The position numbers and the translations under genes were made by a program. This document shows positions 1 through 10,073 of a DNA stretch of 64,000 nt, piece after piece. Origin of the DNA: Lasioglossum baleicum (taxonomy: Eukaryota; Arthropoda; Insecta; Hymenoptera; Halictidae); the NCBI RefSeq assembly GCF_051020765.1, contig NC_134929.1, positions 20,180,635 through 20,244,634 of the forward strand, in the 5' to 3' direction. How positions within the stretch are numbered: position 1 is the stretch's first letter; the number at the start of each line of letters is the position of its first letter. The notes beneath the pieces are model-generated. The model was given only the letters and a program-made list of their open reading frames with translations. It made no database searches and was not told where the DNA came from.

Positions 1-792
1 CGCCGGTCACAATGGTCATCGCCAGCCAGCAGGATGCCAGCTTCGCTTTCGTCGCGCTAGCCATCATATTCTGCTGCTTCCTCAGCATGGCGTTGATCTT
101 TGTGCCGAAGATGATCGAGGTGATCAGGCACCCGAAGGACAAAGCCGAGTCCAAGAACAACACCGACGTCAGCATGGCGAAGGAGGACGAGGAGAAGTAC
201 CAGAAGCTGCTCAAGGAGAACGACGAACTCCAGAAGCTTATCGCCGCGGTGAGCCGATCTTGTAGATCAGCGAGTTCCAATTTGTTCCCCTTCGAGAACC
301 GCGAGATCCCCACCATTAGTCAAATAAAAATATAATTAAATATTTGGCAGAAAATGTAATACAAAATAAGAGAAAGCTTTAATTCGAAGCTTCGAAACTT
401 CGATTCTCATCGCCTTCGAAGTTTCAGTAAGTTCGGATGGTGGGAGTCGCTGGTAGGCACGGAGAAGAGGGGAAAGAAGGCTCTGTTGTAGATCGTGCCG
501 AGGAAGTTCTCATATAAAATTAGATATCTAGTTTTCGGAACTCGGCTCCATGGTTAAAGAGCGCTGTTCTTTGCAGAAAGAGGAGAAGATCAAGGTGCTG
601 AAGCAGATGCTGGCCGAAAGGGACGCGCTGAAAGGTGGCAGCGGTAACCTTCCGAAGGACTCGCTGATCGTCGCCGATTTCGTGACCGGTGAAGGGACCT
701 CGGACAGCGCGATTGGTGGGGGCATTTCCGTTTACACACGCTCGTCGCGAGCTTCTGCCTCCGACTACGAGTTCTCCGAGTCGTATTCGTAG
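1..792 (+). CDS. GABA-B-R1: Metabotropic GABA-B receptor subunit 1, last two coding exons (5' partial)
   Basis: C-terminal part of a class C G-protein-coupled receptor for GABA, acting at the neuronal plasma membrane as an obligate heterodimer with subunit 2. The gene enters from the left edge; the frame is open from base 3. Exon A (to 248) encodes the end of the last extracellular loop and TM7 (FVALAIIFCCFLSMALIF), then the short cytoplasmic linker VPKMIEVIRHPKDKAES and the start of a coiled coil (EEKYQKLLKENDELQKLI). The donor is GTGAGC at 249, the acceptor TTTGCAG ends at 576, and the intron is phase 0. Exon B (577-792) continues the coil (KEEKIKVLKQMLAERDALKG), then a Gly/Ser/acidic tail ending SASDYEFSESYS, stop TAG 790-792. 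The match to the insect subunit 1 tail, from memory, is very strong; subunit 2 has a different tail. I see no RSRR-type ER-retention motif after the coil. The intron holds a TTCGAA-rich repeat fragment. Confidence 0.93.
378..426. repeat. Fragment of TTCGAA-rich palindromic repeat in the last GABA-B-R1 intron
   Basis: The stretch contains nested TTCGAA/GAAGCTTC words followed by GATTCTCATCGCCTTCGAAG. The same order of words occurs in the larger copies near 25.95 kb and 27.3 kb, so this looks like a short piece of that family lying between the GABA-B-R1 donor at 249 and the acceptor at 576. Confidence 0.6.
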
Positions 793-2677
793 AACAAGCA
801 TCACCGCGGACCGATGCCGATATCCGACCGCCCACGCGGCAATCGTTAACAATCTAAGAAACCTGGGACCTAAACAGAGCAAGCAATACATGTCGCTTCT
901 TTACTTTCCTACGAACGTCTTCGATTTCGAGACATTTAGAGCCTATCGAGCTACGCGACGTGTACGCCTCACTCTCGCAGAACACTTCTCCTTCGGCGCT
1001 GTCGAACTCAATACGGTCTCCGTTCGATTCTTCGGCGATGGTGTCAGTCGCTTCTCTGTACATTCTTGTATAGTCTTGTATACTCTGCTCAATTTCGTCG
1101 AGCTGTGTAATTCTGCGATTTGCTACGGAATAGAAATTGAAACAGAGAAATAAGAAGAGGTTTCAAAGAGTCTGTATCAGATTTTCGCTTCCCATAAATC
1201 GGGCATGGAAGACGTCAGCATCGACGCAGCTGGATCAAATTTTACAGATTGATAAACTACGGTGTAGAGAAGTGACCTGTGAAGTTGCTAAACCCAACGG
1301 AGTCCGGTTTCTTTTTGGCAGTCCCGCAAATATATCGGGTACAGCCGGACAATCGGCAGTCTCCTACCGAAACGTTTACAAATCAAACAGGAACGCGAAC
1401 GGGCAACAACGGGAGTCTTGTCTCTCGTCGAGATAACGTTCACTCTCCTTGTTCGATGTACTCGGTGTCTAAACGTATTCTATAAATGTTGAATGTTTGT
1501 GTCTACTATCAAGTAAATACGTGTGCGTCCGCGTAGATCGTGATCGTAAACACTAAATGTGAGTAGCCATTGTACATTCCGATTGCGAGAAAGACGAAGG
1601 ATCGCGAACCGGCGGCGATCGCGATCACTATAGTTGGCCTACGACGAATCGTCGCCCGCGGGTCTCGTTTTACAACGACGCTTCTGTTAGCCTCGGGAGA
1701 GATTTTTGTACAACGAGAGAGATTTTATTGTTCGATACCAGTTTGTACAGGGAAATTTTATCGGGCTCTAAGCAAACGCCAGACCAAAAAGCATGTTCGC
1801 TCCGAAATACGTTTATCAGTTTAGGTTCACGAATATGTTTTTATCCGCGAGATAGACGTCGCGATAACTCTGTATCCGCGAAATATTTTTCGAAGCCGTG
1901 ATCGTGGTAGCGCACGAGGTCAATATGGGTCCAAAATGCGAGACAAAGACGGAAGAAACATTTGGTACGATCCGCACGAGGTACAAAGAACGCAGCCCAC
2001 GTGCGCGTGGGAGGCGTTGCAGTTAATATTTAATAATCGATCACTGTGAGTCACGGCCAAAATTCTACGCCATATGGAGATATACGTTTCGCGTGCTGGA
2101 ACAGCCTAAATACTTCAAACGTGTCCGAGTATGTTTATTCTAGAGATTGCGAATTGGTGGCTTCTAAGACGGCGCGGAGTAATTAAATAATCTTTAAAGA
2201 CATCCAAGCATTATATTCTACTTGTTACGATTATTAATGATCTCTAAAGATTAGTGCAACTGCTTATATGTATATCGGTTTGAATGGTCACTCTATTTGT
2301 ATATTTAATTATAGTTTTGACGGTGTAATTTAATGGCCAATTGTTGCAGAATATATTTTCGCACATGGTCAATTTCGGTCGTGACTCGCCACGTATGTGT
2401 TTGCCATTCCACAATCCGCTTGAATCCAACGAAACGTACAAAGACCACACCTCGGACGTTCGTTTTGTCCCACCGCTTGAACTTCTCATAACTGTTCTCA
2501 CGCATGATTTCCAGCAATTGCAGTTAAATCTCGTTAGACGATTTACCACCTGGTCGTTTCCGAATCCGCGCATCGATGTGAACCTCATGAAGTCTGCTCC
2601 CAAATTGTACTCGGATTAATAAAAGATGAGAGATAAACGTGGACCGCTAACGAGATTTAAACGCTTGCGACGGTGCG

Positions 2678-2819
2678 CCATTCATAAATAATTTGGGAGT
2701 CTTGATGAGGTAGTTGCGCAATTCGGACCGAACGAACACGTGCAATCTTGAAAGAAACGCGCGGGACCGATTCGATATGAACTCTCAATGAAATCGACTA
2801 GACAATTATTTATGAATGG
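2678..2819. repeat. 16-bp inverted repeat bracketing about 110 bp
   Basis: CCATTCATAAATAATT at 2678-2693 is exactly repeated in reverse complement at 2804-2819. The homology continues only weakly outward. It could be a small TIR transposon remnant or a hairpin in the long receptor 3' UTR. No clear target-site duplication was seen. Confidence 0.55.
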
Positions 2820-4004
2820 ACGGGCGATGGCGAAAGTGTCCGTACGATCGCTGTTGAAAATTTAAACAGCACGGATCTTGGTGCAAAATTATCCGTCTTA
2901 GTTAGCTGAGTAGAGATTTCCTCTTCAATCATTTCAATAAATCCAGAGTAATATACCTTACGAGTTCTAAATTGCGCCTATTTATTCTCGTTAGAAATGT
3001 AGAAATGTACACTCTTGCTGTTCAACCCTTTGAAGACGCAAACATAAAATGAAGTAGATATTTCAATTTTTTCCGCATAAGGCGTATCTTTTTAAACATA
3101 GTATGTACATACTATAGTTTAGGGGTTGTCAACAAGGGGTTGAAGGTTGATCAGCGATCGTCCAGATACTTTAGCGTACCACCGTGTATCTAGAACGCCA
3201 GTTTGGCCGGTCATCCGGAGGGTTATCGTTTTTCAATTCTTCTTTCTAGAAGCGGACCAGGTCGGCTGAAAATCGAAGAGTCCCCGTCGATCAGGACGAC
3301 GAAAGCGATACACACGTGCGAGCGAGCTGAAAGCTCCGCCGTTCCATTTCTCTCTCGGTGTCTTTCTCGTCTCTCTTCTAAAGCTAGTGTACACGGACGC
3401 GCGAGCCCCGATGGAAATCTCGACCGTTCAATTATCAAAACAGAGGGATAGAACCGTGGCCTGTACACTCGTCGGAGAAAATTCGATTTTCCCGTCGAAT
3501 CGGCCTGCGGGGAAAAGCTTGACCAGGTGCTGGAGTAAAAAAAAAAGAGAATGATCGTTTCGAAGGTGTTGTGGAGGTGTTTGCAAGAAGTCAGCGAATT
3601 CGAACAGCCGGTAATTTTCCCGTCGAAAAAAAGAACGTTTTTGGATTCTCGCTAGCTTTCGTTGTCGGGAGAGCAGGGCGACCATGTGATTTGACTGCAA
3701 TTGACATTTTATCCGTATATATATATACATACAAGACGATTCGCGTGCGTGTATTGCGTAGATTGGTTAAGCCACAGCTGCACTATCGGGTTTTTCGTAC
3801 GGTGCATCTTCAATTCCGCCACTCTACGTACATACATCGTGTTTAGGGAGACTCTACCGATGTTTTTCTGTTGAAATCGTTTCTAATCGATCCACCGGTA
3901 TTTTTTACTGTACCTCTTCGATCGACTGTCGCGCCGGACAGCGCTTGACTAAAAAGAAAAAGAAAACGATTATTACAATTATTACGGTGATTATATACGA
4001 TATA

Positions 4005-4043
4005 CATATATATATATATAAATATATTATATTATATATATAG
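4005..4043. repeat. AT dinucleotide tract
   Basis: Nearly uninterrupted alternation of T and A (TATATATATATA followed by AATATATTATATT). It is a simple repeat in the spacer upstream of Nup54 with no sign of function. Confidence 0.85.
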
Positions 4044-5084
4044 TCTTATCGAACTGTTGAAGAAAGTATCATATATATGTATGTTAGATTATGGAGATAT
4101 ATTTATTTTTAAGTTTTTCAAATTATAAAATTCGTTACAAATTCACCCGCTGTATCTGTTATTAAAACAAAACCCTGCGTTTATCAAAAGAAAATTTGAG
4201 GGGCGATGCCGCTCTCGGATCTAGAGATCGAGCGGTTTAATTTGAATCGAGAAGACGACGGACTTCCCCGTTTCCGTTCGAAGGTATATCAAATCAATGT
4301 GACACGCATCACGCAATCGATGGAAACACCACAATATGTTTAACACGTCATAGACGCGTACGGCGATTATGAAAATATGTAGTACAAAATGGAACACGAT
4401 TGTATCGAAAGAATATAAAACGATTCGAATAAACTCAATTGCGATTTAAGAGGCTGTGCAACTTTGTTGGCTCGAACAGCATCGGACGTTTCTTTACTTT
4501 CGTTCGAAGAAATGGCACAGTTATAATACTGAAAGTGACCGCACATCGTGTGAAATAAATATTAATCGCAATCGCGATGTCCTTGCACAGAGTAAATCTT
4601 TAAATTCTTCGTCAATTTAACCCGGAAATTTTTACATATTATTCTGTATTATCTACAATGTACCTTGAAGAAATTATCACAAAAATTATTTATCTCCTAT
4701 AATCCAGTCTGTTTCGACACCGGGTGCCAGCTGACAAGGTCGCAAAGATGTCCTCTAATTCCACCATTTTCCAGATTTAAATAACGAAAAACTAATGAAA
4801 TATAGCTAAAACATTGCTCGACGTTTCCTATAGAAGCCTTTTCTAAAGAACCGTTTAGTAAAAATTTTGACTGGCTTCCAAAGTTGCACACCGCCTTGAC
4901 AAGATATTCAAATTCGAATCGCGCGGCGGTCACGTGACGCTTCTCTGCGCACAAGCGGGAATTTGCGTTCGTGGCGCATGTTAGCCCGCCATATTCGCTG
5001 CACTGTTGTTCGTACAAAATCGTAAGGCGCGCGCGCGGGTAAAGCGTGTTTTCCTCGTGCGTTGGTTTTCATACGGCTGGAGAA

Positions 5085-8000
5085 ATGTCATTTGGCACGG
5101 GATTCGGAGTGGCTACCTCGGCGCCGGCTCCTGCATTTAGTTTCGGTGCCACGGCCTCCACGACGGCGACACCGGTGAAACCGGGTGAGTCCTCATCTTT
5201 TAGGTTATGTCACATTTCGAATTTCGTTGTTACATGTGACCCTTTCGACCTGCTCATCGGCTTGTTTTGCTCGAGTTGCGTTTCACTCGTTTGAAAGCTG
5301 TTCGCCGTCGCTTCTCCCGCGAAACATACTTTTTCTAGGTATAGTCAGCGAATCATTTTCAATTTTTAATGCTGCTCCATGTTACTGCGTATTTCTCTTA
5401 AATTTACATAAGCATTTCGTATAGCCCCTCCTTTGTGTTATACATCAAGTTGCAAGGACCGTGCCAATTTTCCCTAATTTCTCTGGGTGCTCGATTTGCT
5501 TGAGCACTCCGAAATCTTGTCCAACAGCGGTTGGCTCATACCTGTGCATCCTGGATCGCATCCTTTGTTAAAAAAACTAGTTTTTCTTTTTGTTTTGGCA
5601 ACTATGCATGCAGTGACGCAGCACATGAATAGTATCACCACTAGTACGCATAGTAGAGATACTAAAATTGGGGAATAACCAGAATCGGTACTGCTCTTGG
5701 TCATTCCGTTGGATGGCATCTCAGTGGTATATTCGTTGGAGTAGGGATTGTCCTCCATATTGCTACCGAACCCTGCCATTTGTGGAACATTTGTGTCTTC
5801 TAAGTAATACATTTGTTGGGGTACTTTTCCTAGCGTCGTTATCATAACTTCAGCTGTAACATCCTAGAGAATATCAGTACAATATGGTATAAATGTTAAT
5901 TACACTGTATAAGCGGAATATAGTTTTATAAAACAAACCCCAATGGCCCTGTCCGTGGTACCAGTTTCTCCTATCATTTCCGTAGCGCTATCCTGAGTTC
6001 CATCGGCATGACGGATTAATAATCTACTATTAGACAGCGCAGGCAACTTTAACAACTTCTGGACTAGTTGGTATCTCCCATCCTGTGATTATATAGTTAT
6101 TAAACCATTTCGTCCTTGTGAATAGTAGAACGAATCATACCTGATTCACGTGCGACATGATTTTGTATCAAATCCTTGCGACAATGTATAAATAAATAAA
6201 TAAATGTATGATATACTCGCGTAAAAAATAAATATATTGCCGCGATTTTATTTAAAATAACAACTGTCATTCCCTGATTATCCTATTCGAAGCAGCTTCA
6301 AGTCGCCAAAACAAAATCCAGCAACGCAAATCCTACCTACATTCATGTCGTACAAGAATTCCCATAGCCTGATCAATCATTCTGTAAGGACAAGACATAT
6401 TTGAATCATTTGAGAATTGATCCTCCAGCAGGATTTGGGACACCGTCCTTCGGGTTCAGTACACCAGTCACATCAGCTCCAAGTCTTTTCGGCACATCTT
6501 CTACTCCAGCAACAGGTGGATTTGGAACTGCCACTGGATTCGGCACATCGACAGCCACTGGGTTTGGCAACACTTCAGCATCTGGATTCGGTGCTGCACC
6601 AGCATTTGGTGCCACTCCTGCCAGTGGATTCGGGTCTGCTCCAGCTTTTGGTAGCACACCAGCTTCCACTAGCACTGGATTTGGTACGACATCGACTTTT
6701 GGCACCACTCCTGCAGCTACGACTGGTTTTGGAGGGTTTGGGGCTCCCACGACAACAGCCTCGTTGGGTTTTGGAAACTTCAGTGGATTTGGGACCACAA
6801 CAACCACCTCTGCACCCTCGTTCTTTGGTGGATTCGGTACTACGAGTACACCCTCGACTGGCTTCGGCGCTGGAACCGGATTTGGCACAGGGTCTGGTTT
6901 CGGTGCATTTGGAACTAAGCCGACAACCACAACCACCACCACTGGTTTCGGTGGGTTTGGTACAGGTCAGTTCCAATGGTATCATGCGTGAAAGACAGGG
7001 AGGCATTTTTTTAAATTTTTCATCTGATGATTTCGAGGGTCTAATCCCCTTAGTCGCTTTAGAATTAATATAGTGGACAATGAAGCCTCTTTAAAACAGA
7101 AATAATATGGAACACTGCATTTGCTATTCATACAGGTACTGGATTCTCGGGCTTCGGCACGGGACTCTCTCAACCTCAGCAACAGTTCCAGCAACAGCAG
7201 CAGCAACAACTGCAACAGCAAACGGTCAACACTATATCCGAAGCTCTTTACAATGCAGTCTTCAATTGCCAACTGTACAACGACGAACGGGACAACATCA
7301 TCGCCAGATGGAACCTCATACAAGCTCTATGGGGCACTGGGAAAGCTTACTATTCCATGAACGCGCCGCCCATTGACCTCAATCAAGAGAACCCTCTATG
7401 CAGATTCAAGGCCATCGGATACAGTCGCATGCCCGAAGCAGACAACAATGATGGATTGGTCATGCTCTGCTTCCACAAGAAGAAGAACGACATCAAAGAG
7501 GGCGAGGCGCAGTTGATCGGTTTCATGAACAATGTTCTGGGCAACAAGCCTAACTTGTCACTGACCATAGACAATATCAAAGCGACCGGGGAAGAGAAGA
7601 GCCAGGTGACCATCTTCGTCACTGAAAAAGGCATCACCGGAGCTCCTAGAAAAATTCCTGCGAGCGAGCTGGTTGCATACTTATCACAACCGATGCAGAA
7701 GCAACAGCTAGTACAAAATGGCGTGGAGGACATGTTGCCTTTGGTGAAGCTGGATCCAGCACAATTAAAAGAGTATTTAGATAATCCACCTTGTTCCATC
7801 GATTCGAGATTATGGAAGCAGGCTCAGCTGGACAATCCTAACCCACAAATGTACATACCTGTGCCGATGATCGGTTTCCACCAGGTGAAACACAGGCTGA
7901 AGTGTCAGGAGGAGGAGACAGCTAGACATAGGAACTTCTTAGACATGGCAGCGGAGGAAATACAGACATTGCAGAGGAAACACACAGCGATACAAGCTAG

Positions 8001-8557
8001 GCTCAAGGAGCACAGGAGGACTCTTCTGGAACTTCAGCATAGGGTTTTGCAAGTAAGTACATACCATTCGTTTCCTTCAGGTTCGAATAAAATAATCACT
8101 AAACATTGTTTCTATTTTTGCCAGGTACTGGTGCGCCAAGAAATAACTCGCAAAGTGGGATTGTCATTGCAGCCTGAAGAGGAGGTCCTCACGCACAGGT
8201 TTGAAGCCATGCACTCGCAGATCAGTGCTCCGACTCAGTTCAAGGGCAGAATCAGTGAGATGCTGTCTCAATTACGAATGAGAAGTTACATAGATACTCA
8301 GAATCAGGAGAGATACGCGATGGACCCTATAGCGCAGGACGACATCAAAGCGGTGCGTATAATTTACAACAAACGGCAAACTTTCTTTGATCAAGAGAAG
8401 TTGCTATAATTTTTCCTTGTTTCTTTTGTACCAGTATCTCACGATGGAACAGCAGGGCATGGCTCAACTGATAGCGACGATACACGCAGACTTAGAAAGC
8501 TTGAAGATCATCAAAGACAGCATGTCCGAGCTTTTAATGAGTCATAGTATATCGTGA
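5085..8557 (+). CDS. Nup54: Nuclear pore glycoprotein p54 (Nup54), complete, five exons
   Basis: Central-channel nucleoporin that pairs with Nup62 and Nup58 and whose FG repeats bind transport receptors. Coding exons: 5085-5184, 6432-6965, 7136-8052, 8125-8352 and 8435-8557 (stop TGA), giving 633 aa. All introns are GT-AG (donors GTGAGT, GTCAGT, GTAAGT, GTGCGT). Residues 1-230 are FG repeats (MSFGTGFG, then many GFG/AFG/FG units); about 220-240 is poly-Q (QPQQQFQQQQQQQLQQQ); about 240-420 is the conserved alpha/beta region (ALYNAVFNCQLYNDERDNII, WNLIQALWGTGKAYYS); about 460-535 is a coiled coil (HQVKHRLKCQEEETARHRNF onward); the helical C-terminus ends SELLMSHSIS. The ATG at 5085 directly begins the FG domain. 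Length is slightly above the vertebrate protein and near the fly one. Intron 1 hosts an antisense gene. Acceptor 2 is a CAGCAG tandem and intron 3 is a 72-nt stop-free intron. Confidence 0.95.
5474..6158 (-). CDS. Unrecognised 183-aa single-pass membrane protein, nested antisense in Nup54 intron 1
   Basis: Three coding exons on the minus strand: 6158-6141 (ATG, MSHVNQ), 6082-5939 (48 codons, DGRYQLVQKLLKLPALSNSR...) and 5863-5474 (stop). Both introns are phase 0 with correct signals (GTATGA donor to ATCACAG acceptor; GTTTGT donor to CTCTAG acceptor), and the frame stays open across them. The start has A at -3. There is no signal peptide. Residues 1-115 are polar and acidic; about 119-143 is one transmembrane helix (ILVSLLCVLVVILFMCC); then a basic stop-transfer stretch AKTKRKT and a Cys-containing cytoplasmic tail (FFNKGCDPGCTGMSQPLLDK). 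By the positive-inside rule it is probably N-outside without a cleaved leader (type III), or tail-facing-cytosol. I do not recognise the family and assign no function. It lies wholly inside intron 1 of Nup54. An ATTAAA hexamer on this strand at 5370-5365 is a candidate poly(A) signal. Confidence 0.75.
6426..6431 (+). promoter_or_regulatory. Nup54: Tandem NAGNAG splice acceptor at Nup54 exon 2
   Basis: The acceptor reads CAGCAG. With exon 1 ending in phase 1, use of the second AG (exon from 6432) gives KPG-FGTPS, and use of the first (exon from 6429) gives KPAG-FGTPS. Both keep the frame, so one alanine can be included or skipped. Confidence 0.6.
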
Positions 8558-8936
8558 GGGTTATATTTAGCCGCGTAAATTGTACCCTTACTTTTTGTCG
8601 TCGAATTGTTTATACGCCGATGCGATTATTTGTTATCGTTCGATGCGATAAATGTGCAAGCACACGGACAAGACTCGAGAACTCGTTGCACCCCGGAGGT
8701 TCGGTGCCATATTTATTTTTTTTTGATCTTGCAACATCCAATGTGTATATTTTTCTCGATTGCGAACCTGTGTTTCGTCTACCGCGAGGGACCGAATGTT
8801 GTCAATTGTAATAGCTCGCCGAGTGTTGCACAATTGTTACCGGTGGACCCTTTCCACAGCTTCGAGAAGGTCTATATATTTCAGATACATCAAGGGGAAA
8901 GGTGCCAGGGAGGCGTTCGTTCTATACAGATGAAAG

Positions 8937-8942
8937 AATAAA
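8937..8942 (+). promoter_or_regulatory. Nup54: Nup54 poly(A) signal
   Basis: Canonical AATAAA 380 nt after the Nup54 stop, followed by a T-rich stretch. It gives a plausible 3' UTR of about 400 nt. Confidence 0.6.
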
Positions 8943-9272
8943 AACGATTTTTACATAAATAATGTGCTTTTATTGGATAATTTTCACGTCGTTAAACACG
9001 CTCCTTCGTTCCGTCCACAGAGAAATGCACATAACTCTCCGCCCGCACGCGTCCTTTTTATCTCGCTCGGACACAACTACTTACACATAATATATCTTTA
9101 TATACATATCATACATTGGTTGGTGTTTAGTAGAAGATACCGGGACAGCTTCGAAGCGGTACCCCACAGAAGCTCGTTTGTGCCGTGGTGTTTACGTAGG
9201 ATTTCAGTGCCACATGTACAACCATACGTTTCCCCTATGTAGTTTCTCGTGTCACGGTGTTTGGTACGATTC

Positions 9273-9278
9273 TTTATT
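9273..9278 (-). promoter_or_regulatory. sug: Candidate poly(A) signal of the Glis2-like gene
   Basis: TTTATT on the plus strand, AATAAA on the minus strand, about 800 nt past the stop codon. It is the closest canonical hexamer I noticed. Confidence 0.35.
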
Positions 9279-10073
9279 CTCATATCCGATCGATATTCTT
9301 CGAGTTTACCCGTAAATCTAGATCACCGAGACTTCGCTAGTCGCTAACGTCGAGAACACGCGCTCACCTTTCAACAATTTCAAAGATAGGGTGTTCATCT
9401 GAATTTTTAACTGTGCATTTCAATTTTTTAGTGTAATATCATACTCGCGATTCATTTAAAACCTACACGACCGTGGAACGAAATTGCCGAATCAACCATA
9501 CCGTTATTCATATTTTGAATCACTCCAAAGTTTCATCCTAATCGGTGAGCGCGAGCTCGCAAGCAAGAGAGGCATTAACGAGTTAAGATTGAGCAATTCT
9601 CTTCCGAACTGTGCCCCGCCGGCTATCGCTGCCCTACGGCGAAAGAATTAAACGTATTACGATATATTTGGTTTCGCAGTCTGATCAAAACAGTATCCTC
9701 TCGACCTATCTCACCGGTCCATTACATCCGTCCCAAACCTCTAACGTTCCCCCCTCGAAAATTTTGCGTTCAACGACCGCTCAAACGTTCCCCGCGAAAC
9801 CGACGGTGTCCCGAGGTTCCTTTTCCGCTGTTTGCGTTGGCTCCAGGTCGTTCCCGGTTGACAAACGACGACCGATAAACCTCTATCACTACGAAACACT
9901 GTGAAAACCAAAGGGAATATTCCTCAGGTAACAGTGTCAAGGCACTTAGCCCGGGGACGACCTCGAGAACGCTGGACGCGGGTCACCGTCGGTAGTTTGA
10001 GCCGCTAACTTCAACTCCGAAGAGAAGAATACCCTCATACCCTGAGCATATCCTAAAATCATCCGACAATCCC

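Larger units (their letters stand above)
793..5084. other. GABA-B-R1 3' UTR and intergenic spacer to Nup54
   Basis: No coding exon is recognisable. The proximal part is presumably the receptor 3' UTR; AATAAA hexamers occur near 2618 and 2935 and could be its poly(A) signals. The spacer holds a 16-bp inverted repeat (2678/2804), an AT-dinucleotide tract around 4005-4043, and a more CpG-rich stretch from about 4910 that leads into the Nup54 start and probably carries its promoter. Confidence 0.6.
8558..10073. other. Convergent 3' UTRs of Nup54 and the Glis2-like gene
   Basis: No coding exon seen. Nup54 probably ends just past 8942. For the minus-strand gene, AATAAA hexamers lie at 9278-9273 and 8974-8969; use of the distal one would bring the two transcripts end to end or make them overlap by a few bases. 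Confidence 0.5.

Noticed and set aside
6406..6942. Long minus-strand frame rich in Pro, Asn and Val opposite Nup54 exon 2
   Set aside because: It is the antisense reading of the FG repeats and has no independent evidence.
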